This document shows positions 21,128-31,894 of a DNA stretch of 64,000 nucleotides, one piece after another. The DNA comes from Amyelois transitella (lineage: Eukaryota > Arthropoda > Insecta > Lepidoptera > Pyralidae). Below the pieces are notes generated by a model. That model was not told the DNA's origin. It saw nothing but the letters and a program-made list of their open reading frames with translations, and searched no databases. The position numbers were made by a program, and so were the translations under genes. The stretch covers positions 4,573,501 through 4,637,500 of the forward strand of contig NC_083506.1 of assembly GCF_032362555.1 (NCBI RefSeq). Direction: 5' to 3'. Each line of letters opens with the position of its first letter. Within the stretch, counting starts at the first letter, position 1.

Positions 21128-22051
21128 TGAACGTCAAGATGACGGAGCCACCTCGCAAAACACAAGTATTGTCGAACCAGCCCTTAGTACCTAGTTTGTA
21201 ACTGTTGGTACCTATATCAAAAAATTTTGTACCTCAAAGAATTGAAAAATATCGATTGTGATATGTGGTTCCTCCATCTTGACGTCAAAATGGAGGAACC
21301 ACCTTCGTTTCTTATAAAAATATAACAAAATGTATTAAACGAAAACTTTACTTCAAAATAGTTCTAAGCGTTTAGGATTTAGTACAAAAAATTATATTTA
21401 TTAATTATTTAAAAGCACAATGCTAATGTTATGTTATTAAATTATACGAGGATTCAAATTGTAGAACAACCCGTCAAATAAATTTAATCGACTTTGAGAT
21501 AATTTTATTTAAATATAAGAAATAGTTTTATTTAAATATCAGAACTATTATTTATAACTTATTGAAATATATTTAGTTATATACAACTCGTTTAAATAAC
21601 ATAACATTTGCATTGTGCTTTTAAATAATTAATAAATATAAATTTTTGTACTAAATCCTAAACGCCTAGAACTATTTTGAAGTAAAGTTTTCGTTTAATA
21701 CATTTTGCTATAATTAATCACAGGCACTTCTGTCATTTTCTTTTTGTTAATTATTTTCTTAAAAAACTGCTTTAAAAAACGATTATAGCGATAAGATCTT
21801 GGGAGGTACTAACCTGGTACTAAGTGTCCGTGTGGTCATCTCGACGGTATACATTATATTTTTATAAGAAACGAAGGTGGTTCCTCCATTTTGACGTCAA
21901 GATGGAGGAACCACATATCACAATCGATATTTTTCAATTCTTTGAGGTAAAAAATTTTTTGATATAGGTACCAACAGGTACAAACCAGGTACTAAGGGCT
22001 GGTTCGACAATATTTGTGTTTTGCAAGGTGGCTCCGTCATCTTGACGTTCA
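21128..22051. mobile_element. Long foldback element, Mutator-like by target duplication
   Basis: The 924 bp element begins TGAACGTCAAGATGACGGAG and ends in the reverse complement. It is flanked by an 11-base direct repeat TCAATCAAGCA (21117-21127 and 22052-22062); taking one more base at each end into the inverted repeat shortens this to 9 bases. The outer arms (about 21128-21440) pair with 21590-21715 plus 21845-22051. The right arm has about 130 bases of extra, unpaired sequence at 21715-21845. Inner sub-repeats such as GGTTCCTCCAT..GACGTCA occur in both orientations within each arm. Long arms and a 9-11 bp target duplication fit Mutator-like foldback elements. No ORF. Confidence 0.75.
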
Positions 22052-22172
22052 TCAATCAAGCACGACTAAAAGGGATTCTTTTGGTCGTTATATAGTGAAT
22101 CTGTCATTCAAAAAATTTTGCAACCACGTTATATAAAACTGCATTTTGCTATCGGTTGATAAGCGTCGGTAC

Positions 22173-22771
22173 TAGGGATGTCACGAATATTCGCATTCGC
22201 ATATCCGAATTATTCACATCTTTTTAAATGTTCGCATCGACATTCGCATTCGCATCAATCGATGCGAATGTTATGCGAATGCGAATGTGTGCAGGTCGCG
22301 ACATGCGTCGGCGGCGAGTCGTACGGCGCATGCGCGGAGTGTACTATGATAAATTGACTGATCTGGCCCAAAATTATCTAAGTGCTCCCCTGCTAGCGTT
22401 CAGAGTGAACAGTTATTCAGTGCAGCCAGCCGGGCTTATATATCAGCCACTGCGAAATCGCCTTACGGGAGAGAAGGCAGCAAAATTACAATACTTAAAA
22501 TATAATATACCTTTGTTAAAATTTTAATATTGAATAAACCGAAAAACAAAAAATACCTATATAAGTAGATTTACCAGTAATAATTTAGTTTGTAGTTTTC
22601 GTTTTTGGTGAACCTACCGCTAAATTGTTAAATAATAAAAAAAAAACTTACTATGAAACTTCAATCTAAACTTAAAACCTACCTAGCATTCGCACTCGCA
22701 CTCGCACTCGCATTCTCACATTCGCATCCGCATTCGCGAATGCGACGAAAGTGACATTCGTGACATCCCTA
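22173..22771. mobile_element. hAT-type MITE with ATTCGC arrays
   Basis: A 599 bp element with inverted ends TAGGGATGTCACGAAT and a perfect 8-base target duplication GTCGGTAC (22165-22172 and 22772-22779), the mark of hAT insertion. Runs of ATTCGC/GCATTC and ACTCGC fill both ends, and a palindromic ATTCGCAT..ATGCGAAT block lies near 22225-22285. A 99-codon open frame inside has no recognisable protein character. Confidence 0.85.
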
Positions 22772-22839
22772 GTCGGTACCTTCTCACTTTGATGATGTAA
22801 AACACATCTATTTTATTGGTTTCATGCTATGAAGCAAAC

Positions 22840-23045
22840 CATCTTTTTCCCATGTATATTGAAAAGGCGACTAAGGGATAGGTTTATAGATTTGGATTCT
22901 TTGAGTAGATTTCTTGGAACCTGTCACTATTTGAGTTTCAATTCTATCATTAAACCATACAGTTGAACGTGGCCTCTCAGTTTTTTAAGACTGTTAGCTC
23001 TGTCTACCCCGCAGGGGATATAGACGTGACTATCTCTATGTATGT
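22840..23045 (+). repeat. GTGCCG-type repeat, worn copy
   Basis: It shows GGCGACTAAGGGATAGG, then GTCACTATTTGAGTTTCAATTC and CTACCCCGCAGGGGATATAG. The head is lost. Confidence 0.65.
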
Positions 23046-23770
23046 TAATATTTAAAGTATAGAAATCACTTGTTCAAAGTATTTATTAATTCTGCAATGT
23101 ATGTATATATAATTGATACATTTCTAAGACTAGACAAAATAATTTATTTACTTGATATTGAGATAACTTTTTTATTACAAAATATAATCCTATGCAAGAT
23201 AAATTTTTTTTTTAAATAAATGATTGGATGATTATTGACCCAAAATATGGAAAAGTGGCGGAAACTGAAGGAGGCCTGCACTATGTTTAAGGTTGAGCAA
23301 GGCTGAAAAGAATAAGAGATAGATGTCAACAGTACCTATATCAAGTTATCTTGCACGGAATTCTGTGGCATTGTAATAGAGACGAATTTTCATTGAATTT
23401 GGAAAACTTGATCTATCAAGTCTTAGCCATAAACGCTCGCTTGGCGGACTGAAGATCGATAAGGCAAGGTAAAGAAAGGATACGAAATGTAGGTGTACTT
23501 TTTTCTGTATGGGCCTAAAGAGTCATCGACAATTAAAAGTATCAAGACGATTTATGACAGATTTTGGCCCCCAAAGAATAATAGAAAATGAGAATTGGCT
23601 GGTACTTTCCCCCTGCAAAAATACGCATGCTAAGCGGGACGGTTTCTACTTAGAATGTTTAAAGCGCTCCGTCTAGTGGCGTTCAGTGACAATTCGACGG
23701 CAAAAAGTTCCTCTCAGAAATATCGTGTAAATCCAGGCTTTTACGTATTTTTTATTATTTTAAGCACCGT
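23046..23770. other. Spacer without recognised genes
   Basis: AT-rich to 23330, then a moderately GC-richer stretch with a run of GGGCCTAAAG-like sequence. No ORF of coding character is seen. Confidence 0.3.
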
Positions 23771-23771
23771 A

Positions 23772-23828
23772 CCTCTCACGTTAGTAAAAGACATCCCCTA
23801 TGTATCTTACTTTTACTAACGTGAGAGG
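23772..23828. repeat. 19 bp perfect hairpin with 19-base loop
   Basis: Arms CCTCTCACGTTAGTAAAAG at 23772-23790 and its exact reverse complement at 23810-23828. It lies about 170 bases beyond the stop codon of the minus-strand acidic gene, so it may sit in that gene's 3' region. Confidence 0.7.
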
Positions 23829-24000
23829 AGTCTGCTAAATTATAATGTAATGTACTGGTTCTTACATTTTCGATTTATACCTAAATAGATTTGTTTGGTA
23901 TCAATTAAACTGACAGAGACGTCATGATGTCTCGTTAATTTATAAGCAGATTTCAGTTTTGGATAACCGAAATTTGCCATACTATTTCTTCAGTTCCTGT

Positions 24001-25684
24001 TTATTGGTCGGTCTCCTCTTCGCTATCTGCGTCTGAGACATCCGTGTAGCCGTCTTGTTCAATTGCATTCACTTTCAAGAAGTCTGAGACCTGAGGACCT
24101 GAAACAGGTGAGAGTGGACTATTTACCACACAGATTTTGTTTTACGGCTGACAAAGTCGCGGCCAACAGATAGTATTCAATATATTCTTACTTCTTATCT
24201 GCTTGGGGCAATGAGAAATCTTAATAAAGGAGGAGAATGGTAAGTATTTAAATAATACCTGACTAACACTTAATAAAATGAAGTAAAAAAGTACAAATAA
24301 CACTTGGCAAGTAAGTATATTATTTATCGATGGGTAAGTGGTGTCTATTATTAGGTACATCGGTAGTACGGGCACTGCTAGTATGGCATATGATTAAGTT
24401 TCTTACTCACAGGTTCTATAATAACCTCACAACCTTGGACAAATGTACACCGAAAATAGAAATCTCATAATCATATTAGACCGCATTTCAACGTCTGTCA
24501 GCTAAAATTATGTTAACAAGGTTACTGTAGGTACCATTGTTATATCTTGTACTTATAAAAAAGAAAAATAAATCACCGAGACATTAATACATGATAACAA
24601 TTGGATCAGTGTCTGCATTGTTTTGAAAAGCAACCCTAAAACTGATGCAACGTCACCCGTCACCCCACCACCCCAACTAAAATTTCATCAACAAGTTTGC
24701 ATTTTGAAATGGCACTCTGCGAATAATTCATACATACTTTAGTAGGTATCTAAAAGGTAGTTAGAGACAAGAGTGCAAGGATTATGCTAATATAATCGAT
24801 GTTTACCTTCGACGTACACGACATTGGCTCCGAAGTCTTGTATTGGCGTTGGGGTCACGGGACGGTCGGCGTTAGCGATTGCGTTATCTTCACCCTCATC
24901 GTCACTGTCAATCGTTATTTCTTCTTCTTCACATTCTTCGACCTATTGGTAAAGTAAATTAATAATAAGTTTAGTATTTTATCCCTCCATAATATTTTCC
25001 AATGGGTACGTTACAAGTGGAAAGTCTAGACCTTCATCAAATCGGGAACGTCTTGGCCAAAGTTCAAGTCAAGGGTATCCTAAAGCTTGCATAAATAGGA
25101 TAAAATGTGGATGAAACAAAAACGTAACAAGTAGAAGATGTGTTTCTGACTACCCTTCCATAGAAGAGGTGTGATGTACCTAATGTGTACGTTTATGATA
25201 TATGATGATTATATTATAATTTGCCTGCTCGTGGCTGTTTTTTTTTTGCTGTTCGTTGTTGAAAAGTACTCTATATCCTTCGCCGTACTGAATGCAAAAT
25301 TTCATGGAGATCGGTTCAGTGGTTTTGACGTGAAAGACGACAAACAAACACATTTTTAATATAAGTATGGGTGTGCACCTACTTTGCTTCGTGTTACTCA
25401 AGACAAACCGCGACCAAAATGTAAAAGACCATATGGGTTCATAGATGTTCAAATAAACTTACTTGTATTATTTGTATATCAAACGATTGCTGTTTATTTT
25501 TGAAATCCCGTAATGCTTGCGAGGTCCGGCGAGAGCTGGGCGGGCATTTGTTGCTGGGAGACGGGGTCCCTTGGCTGGGGCCTCCCTCGTCTATCTGGTA
25601 GCCCACATCGAGGTGAAGAGGTAGGTTAGGGTTTCCGGAAGATCGTCTTCGGCGTAACTGGCAATCCGGCTGCGATTCCGCCAT
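24001..25684 (-). CDS. Unrecognised acidic protein, three exons
   Basis: Exons 25463-25684, 24807-24942 and 24001-24098 give 151 residues with phases 0 and 1 that close exactly. The start has a good context (CAAAATGG). Residues 1-60 are basic and rich in Ser, Pro and Arg (RRRRSSGNPN, PPSSRRTSQALRDF). Residues 75-95 are strongly acidic (EECEEEEITIDSDDEGEDN). The last exon ends DVSDADSEEETDQ, with several casein-kinase-2-like sites. No signal peptide or membrane segment is present. The composition suggests a nuclear or scaffold protein with little fixed fold, but I do not recognise a family. The stop codon lies within CAATAAAC, so a polyadenylation hexamer overlaps it, though a later signal may be used. 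Confidence 0.72.
25265..25370 (+). repeat. Short LINE 3'-tail remnant
   Basis: AAATTTCATGGAGATCGGTT then CAGTGGTTTTGACGTGAAAG and TTTTAATATAAGTATGG match the common RTE-like tail (AAATTTCAxxxxxATCGGTTCAGTxGTTT). It lies in intron 1 of the acidic gene. Confidence 0.5.
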
Positions 25685-25757
25685 TTTGAATCTGATAATA
25701 TTTAGTTGTTGAGATCTAACCTCGAACAGTCATTGTGATACTAGCCATCTTCAATTG

Positions 25758-25920
25758 ACGGCCTCTATGGCGGAGGCGGTATAGTGTGCTTGCCTGTGAC
25801 ACTGAAGGTGTTTGGTTCGAATCCCGGCAACGTTATGATGAACAAGCTCGAACTTTTGCTAGCTCAATCATATATACACACACATAAAATCTCGCCTATA
25901 TCCCTAAGGGGTAGGCATAT
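25758..25920 (+). repeat. tRNA-headed SINE fragment
   Basis: GGCGGTATAGTGTGCTTGCC resembles an A box, and GGTTCGAATCC at about 25815 is a perfect B box. The acceptor arms do not pair, so this is a SINE head and not a tRNA gene. Confidence 0.5.
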
Positions 25921-26440
25921 ACTAAATACTTATGTAAATTAAACGTTAGGTACTTGAAATCGAAATTTCCAAATGCATTTATATTATTACGACATATACT
26001 TACATACTTTATAAGGTTACCACTTAACACTTAATTATAGATAATAATAGTAGGTAGGTACGTTATTTAATTTGTTTTAAGTGATCCTTAAAGTATTCTA
26101 TACAAACATAAGGCGACAACTGATGTCCGTACGTCGTTCGGGGTTGGCGCTTCGGAAGAAACCTTACAACTTAATCTGTGTTATTTTCAGAGTGATAAAA
26201 CATTTTTTTTATTTTACTGAAAGTAAATTTCGTGGTACATATTGAACATTCCAATTATATTTTTTATATCTTAATCTTAATCTTCTGTAATCTTATTTAG
26301 TTAGATATAAAAAAGTTTTGAATTAACTCAGCAAAACATTTAGTAACACCTAAGATTAGGAACTTGAAGACAAAACCCTTTTTCTAAATATCATACCAAT
26401 CGTTACAAATAAAATGACAAAGCTATTCTCTTTCATTATA
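25921..26440. other. AT-rich spacer
   Basis: Nothing recognisable except short TAGGTA repeats. Confidence 0.3.
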
Positions 26441-26555
26441 ATCATCCTTGCAGCCGTAGCGCGTCCTCTGCTGATCATAGGCCTCTTGCAAAGACTTCCA
26501 CCTCACTCTGTCGTAGGCCACCCGCATCCAACGTTTCCCGGCGGACGCGCTATTC
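26441..26555 (-). mobile_element. C-terminal scrap of an RTE-like LINE reverse transcriptase
   Basis: On the minus strand about 37 codons stay open and read KRWMRVAYDRVRWKSL then EAYDQQRTRYGCKDD. This matches the W-rich C-terminus of insect endonuclease/reverse transcriptase ORFs. Everything upstream is lost. Confidence 0.6.
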
Positions 26556-27520
26556 TTTTTATTACATGATTATAGCCGTATATCCTAGTTCTGGACACCC
26601 TACTATGATTCTTCTCCCTCTAAACTAAATCTAACGCAATAAATGGATTTCGCGCTGTATGTAAGTACCTACTGAAAATGAAATATGTACCGGCAGTTTT
26701 ATTAACATGGGTTGACGACCCCTGCCACTTCTACGGATTCCTAGCTCCTGTGCTAATTTTTGTCCTAACTGACCTTACTTTATATGCTTGTACATAGAGA
26801 AAATTGGAACACCGAATGTATGAATATCGATCTTATATAGCTTGGGTTGTTTCTTTCGTATACGTTATACATAGTTATATTACTTGTTCATTTCGTATGT
26901 TGGGTATGTTTAAAACTTTTCTGCTTATAATGAATGTCTAATTGTTACTATGCAACTTGTACAAAATTATAAAATCATGACTAAAACAAATCATTGTTCA
27001 AATTGATACCACTACCTATATCGTATCGTAGGTAATTATTATATGGTATATTATATTAGTATAGGTATAGAAAAAATTAAGATAATCCTTATAGCTAACG
27101 TCAGTACGAGTAGATCTTGTAATCCGATATAGTTTAATTGATTTCAAGTAGGTAATATATATAGTTGGATACTTTGTTACAAGGTGCGGTAATTATCCAA
27201 CGATTGAAACAGCTGAATGAGCATATGAAATATTTCCCGGTATATAGGTTCTTTTGAATCTTCAACTTGATGTAATGCTTTATCATTCGAATTTTATTCC
27301 GTATTTTAGAAAATCAAGCAGAAATAGGAGATTTAAAGATTGCTAGTTGTGATTAAATTAAGCGTTGACTTAAAAAAAAGGAAAAAAATTGTCTGATAGA
27401 GAAACAGGAGAGGTCGCTTGATTTTAGTGTGGGAAATGGACTAGGAATTTCCTGTCCAACTGTATAGTTCCTTTTTTTTAGATATAAATAAACTATCTAT
27501 CATCATCACTATCACTATCA
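26556..27520. other. AT-rich spacer
   Basis: No gene seen; low-complexity TATCATCATCACTATCACTA lies at 27496-27520. Confidence 0.3.
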
Positions 27521-27524
27521 CTAC

Positions 27525-28340
27525 ATAGTATAAAACAAAGTCGCCCATTTTGTCTGTAGTCCCTTCGTATGCATAAAACTTTAAAACTACGCAACGGATT
27601 TTGATGCGGTTTTCACTAATAGAAAGAGTATTTTCTCCGACAGGTTTTTATATATAATTGAAATACATTGAAACTATATTAGCTGAGTTATAGCGATTTA
27701 TGTCCAAGAAGTCAGAAAAAAAATCTAATTGAAGAATGCATTTGTGCGTGCGCCGCTTATACCGTTGGATACAAGTAAGAACAATGTATAGCAAAAACAT
27801 TGGTCTTTATTAGTTCTACAAAAAAGTCCGCGATGACATATATGCAGCTTTTTTATTTAAGTCACAAAAACTACTTTTCTGTATTAAAAAAACATTTAAT
27901 TCGTTGGGTGATGTTTAACTGGTGATATAACCAATAATACATATATCCTTATCAAAATAAGTAAGTTCATCATCACGAGCATTTAATTTAGATTATTTTT
28001 GCAGTTTACAGTGTGTTATTTAGACATATAGTTTAGGAGATATCACGATATTAGTATTGCGGCACGGTACGGGCCAGCCGCGGCGGCGGGGGTAGCGTCC
28101 CTATAAGACAAAAAAAAATCTGTACATTACTTAAATATTTTTTCCAAAAACTGATAGGGGGGGCGATCAAAGAAGAGTCACAGAAACCAAAAAAACATTT
28201 TAATATTTTAAACGCGGTTAAGGGAAAGAGAAGTTATTGTGAATTGAAAATTAGTATCCAATATGTGTTGGTGCGTTGACTGTATTTGTCGAAGTAGCGG
28301 GATACACGCAAACGAAGTTGCGCGGGTCAGCTAGTTCTAA
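27525..28340 (-). repeat. Long copy of the ACTAG..GACCCGCGCAAC repeat
   Basis: On the minus strand it begins ACTAGCTGACCCGCGCAACT and ends in GCGACTTTGTTTTATACTA, the same end as the short copy at 16084-16262. A GC-rich block (GCCGCGGCGG) lies near 28075. No coding frame of length remains. Confidence 0.5.
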
Positions 28341-29060
28341 ATAAAGTAAAGATAAAAATTTACTCTTTATTTTCTTCTTGATATTTTTATTATATTGTCG
28401 TATTTGTGGAAGATCCCAGAGTCCCTTGTACATTATTTACGAGCCTTGACAAAGTATATGTTTTTTTCTTTCTGGCTTCAAAGTTAAACAACAAGAAAGA
28501 AATGGGAAAAAGGAAGAAACATATGCCTGTGTTCCTTTAAAGCCTCGCTGGATTCTACCTTTAATCATTTCTTTATCAATTTTTTCTTCTCTGTAAGAGA
28601 AGAGCATTGGTTAGCTTACAACTCATATTGGTGGTTTTTAAACCCGGCAACCTTTAGTTTTGGTTCGGATACCTTAACCACCCTGCTGATGCCTCTTTGT
28701 GTGTGTTTACGTATATTTTTCTATAATCTATGGAAACTAGTTCTCTAGCTTTGCTTTAAATGCATTGAGGCCAGTTGGACGGATGTCTACGGGCTGGACA
28801 AGCACTTAGAATGTCACTGCCAGTCAACTTAAAATGACAATTTTTTTACAACTTACAATAAATTAATCCTTCTCGATTTCATCATGACTTACTTTACTTT
28901 ACTTGTCAAATGGAAACCTTAAAAAATTATCTAAAATAGAGTCTACTTGGTTAAGCCGCAATATAAAAAAATATTTTCTTGTTACTGGTTGACACTAAAA
29001 ATAATGTAGAATCTAATTTTACTTAGATTACTCGTATATTACAGGCTCCACTCTATTAAG
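28341..29060. other. Spacer
   Basis: No gene or clear repeat is recognised. Confidence 0.3.
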
Positions 29061-29091
29061 AATGGATACATACATACATACATACATAAAC

Positions 29092-29373
29092 TCACGCCTC
29101 TTTCCCGGAGGGGTAGGCAGAGACTACCTCTTTCCACTTGCCACGATCCCTGCATACTTCCTTTGCTTCATCCACATTCATAACTCTCTTCATGCAAGCT
29201 CGGCGGTTTCGGGCACTTTTGACCTGACCCTTCACCAGGACGTCCTTAATTTGATCAAGATATGTTCGTCTAGGTCTTCCCACCCCGACCTTTCCCTCCA
29301 CACTCTCCTTGTATATCTGCTTAGTCAACCTGTTTTCATTCATCCTCTCCACATGACCGAACCATCTCAACAT
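29092..29373 (-). mobile_element. LINE ORF2 C-terminal fragment, LRWFGHVERM type
   Basis: An open frame of 93 codons reads MLRWFGHVERMNENR, then GRPRRTYLDQIKDVL and a Cys-containing end NRRACMKRVMNVDEA..CRDRGKW. This is the well-known C-terminus of insect non-LTR retrotransposon reverse transcriptases. It is followed (low-coordinate side) by TACATACATACATACA, a LINE-tail microsatellite. The rest of the element is absent. Confidence 0.8.
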
Positions 29374-29627
29374 GAATAAGAATGGATCTCTTAATTAAAT
29401 AGCATATAATAGTTCGCTTGGGTTTTACCCGCGACTTCATTCGCGTGAAACAGTTAAGTATATTACCTAAATAACTTGACAACTCGGGAAGAGTAATTTA
29501 TGCATGCATAGGTAGGTAAACTCTTTAAATACCTACTTATCCGTAATAACTAGTAACATTGACAGCAAATAGGGCATAGACTTCCTAAGTAAAGTGGTTT
29601 ACTGTCTTGATTTCCTTCAAAGATCTG

Positions 29628-29634
29628 TATAAAT
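29628..29634 (+). promoter_or_regulatory. TATA box of OBP gene 1
   Basis: TATAAAT stands 70 bases before the start codon, leaving room for a start of transcription near 29658 and a 40-base leader. Confidence 0.6.
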
Positions 29635-29697
29635 GAGCGCCCTACGATGCATGCCACTTCAATATTAATATTAAACTAGTTTGGTTCAGTTGCTAAA

Positions 29698-30614
29698 ATG
29701 TATTCCATTTATTTTTTGTGTCTTATTGTGGTAGTGTTGGGCGTTCAAGCACATGTAGGTATTTTGTAAATAATTATATTTCTGAAGATGTTCGTAGATT
29801 AATAATTAACAACGGTTTGGGGGAAAAAAACGTGAGGCAATGCAATTTTATCAAAATGCTAACCAAAGATTATGAATTATTTTTAATTTTTGACAATGTT
29901 TTCATTCAGTTCTTAAATATCATAGAATTGAGATTGTAAGATTGCATAGTGTTACTATCAGACTCTAACGACTGAAATATTCAGCTAAAATAAGCCATTT
30001 AAATGAAATTGGCCTCATATTTTAAGTTTTGTGACTTTTGGCTCTTTCAGTCCCGTGACAAAGACGTCAAATATAAGATTGTGTTTAAACATACATAAAA
30101 ACACGCCTTTTTCCCGGAGGGGTAGGCAGAGAATACATCTTTCCACTTGCCACGATCTCTGCATACTTCTTTCGCTTCATCGACATTCATAGCTCTCTTT
30201 ATCCAAGCTCGATAAGGTAGTTTGAACTTTGATAATAACGTAAAGAATTCATTTCAGAATGTGCAACTGCCTCAAACTCAAAAAGACAAGGTACACTTAT
30301 ACATTATGGAATGTATGAAACAAACGGGGGTGAAGCCTGAAGTGTTGAAAGACGCCAAACAGGGAAATTTCAAAGACGATGAAGCGTTGAAGAATTTCAT
30401 ACTATGTTTCTTCCAAAAGGCGGGTATCGTAGATCGCGATGGCAAAGTAAATGTAGATGCGGCATTAGCCAAGTTACCTGCGGGAGTTGATAAGGGGGAG
30501 GCTAAAACTCTGTTGGAAGGGTGTAAAAAGAAGACAGGAAAAAATGCGGCAGAAACAGCTTTCGAAGTTTTCAAATGTTACTCTCATGGAACAAAATCAC
30601 ACATTCTGTTATAA
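29698..30614 (+). CDS. Minus-C odorant-binding protein 1
   Basis: Exons 29698-29754 and 30258-30614 give 137 residues with a phase-0 intron just after the signal peptide (MYSIYFLCLIVVVLGVQAH). The PBP/GOBP fold shows in ECMKQTGV, NFILCFFQKAG, LLEGCKKKTG and ETAFEVFKCY. Only four cysteines remain, C38, C69, C108 and C126. The classic C2 (three residues before C69) and C5 are missing, which defines the Minus-C subgroup. Such proteins are secreted carriers of small hydrophobic ligands in sensillar lymph or other fluids. The intron carries a LINE fragment ending about 45 bases before the acceptor. An AATAAA lies at 30715-30720. The neighbour at 31895 is a paralogue. Confidence 0.9.
30090..30212 (-). 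mobile_element. LINE ORF2 fragment in the OBP1 intron
   Basis: About 120 bases match the low-coordinate part of 29062-29200 (CCCGGAGGGGTAGGCAGAG, then CACTTGCCACGATC), so it is a second scrap of the same LINE family. Confidence 0.7.
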
Positions 30615-30720
30615 GTATGTAATTTGATAAATTCTCATGTCATGTCCTTATTTAAATTATTTATGAATATTACGTTGTTTTATTGTGAGTGTTATTTGAT
30701 ATTATTTACTGGTAAATAAA

Positions 30721-31800
30721 TGTTTTGCGAGAGTGTGTTATCGTTAGTTTTTCCGAGTGTGAGCCAGATTTGTCGGGATACCTTAGGATAGAGCCCTATA
30801 GTTATTTACCTAATTATCTGCCCATATTATTCGTGGTAGCAGTCATAAGTGGACTCAAAGTCCTCAATAGGGAGAATGCCGCCGTAGAAAACGTCAGAAG
30901 AATTATTTTGATTAGGATTTCGTATCACATGGATTATAGTCATACTCACCCCTTCGTAGCGCGGTAAATAATTTTAAAGAAGATCACATCCGGGCTACAT
31001 AAATACACAGAAGAATAACATTATAAGTATGTACTTAATTTATAATGTACTACCTAATAAGTATTTATATAGGCTAGACTATTGATGTTTCATCTCAACA
31101 ATCATCATTTAAAAAAATGGTTTCCAATTGGCGTCCTTAATTGATCGTCTGAGAATAATGGACACATCAATTTTTTTCCAGGAAACAACTTAAACCTTGT
31201 TTTTTAAATAATAATCAGTTCAAAGTATGCTTAGAAGGATTAAAAATGGACCTTGGATTTTCCTCAGCTCTGTCTTTATACGACTAAACTGGTTCTATAA
31301 AACAATGTGATGCCACGATGTTTTTTAACACAATTACATGGAAGAGACTATAAAATAATGACAAGTACTGGAATTAATGTGTCACTACACTAGGTACATT
31401 TTTACGGGAGTAATTTTGTGCAAAAATCGCCTTGGGCACTGGTTTACAATATGCGCGCCTCTTATGTCATGTATCTTATAAAATAACACAGTAGTGAAGA
31501 GCTGATTGATACATAACGGGGTAGAATAATAAAGTGTAAAATAAAGAATCCATCAACAAAAAAATCTGTCATTAAAAGGTGCTCTGACTAAAATACTAAA
31601 CAGATTTAGCATACCGTAGTATTTATCTCCAGGCAAAATATGGCATGAGCTCCGCGTAGAAAGGATTTTTTTAAATTCAATGATCTTCGTATATCATATT
31701 TTTTTAATTTAATTTTTTTTTGTGTTACCCATCTTTTGTCATTTTTATAGTTTTCCTCTAACGTAAGTACGCCATTGCGCGTGACGTATTTAACTCGAGG
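30721..31800. other. Spacer between the two OBP genes
   Basis: About 1.1 kb without recognised repeats or genes; an AT-rich run at 31690-31730. Confidence 0.35.
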
Positions 31801-31806
31801 TATAAA
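31801..31806 (+). promoter_or_regulatory. TATA box of OBP gene 2
   Basis: TATAAA in GAGGTATAAATGC lies 94 bases before the start codon, with an initiator-like TCATCTCACTC near 31827-31837. Confidence 0.65.
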
Positions 31807-31894
31807 TGCTGACATAGGTTTCAGCTTCATCTCACTCGCAGCTGAGAGTCTTACGAAATTTCCTCATTTTTAAAACTAAAATTATTTCGTAAAC

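Noticed and set aside
22228-22527. 99-codon ORF as a gene
   Set aside because: It lies wholly within the hAT MITE, has no intron or domain and no coding character.
25758-25840. tRNA gene
   Set aside because: A and B boxes only; no cloverleaf can be drawn, so I call it a SINE head.
29062-29379. Plus-strand 105-codon ORF
   Set aside because: It is the antisense shadow of the LINE reverse transcriptase fragment.
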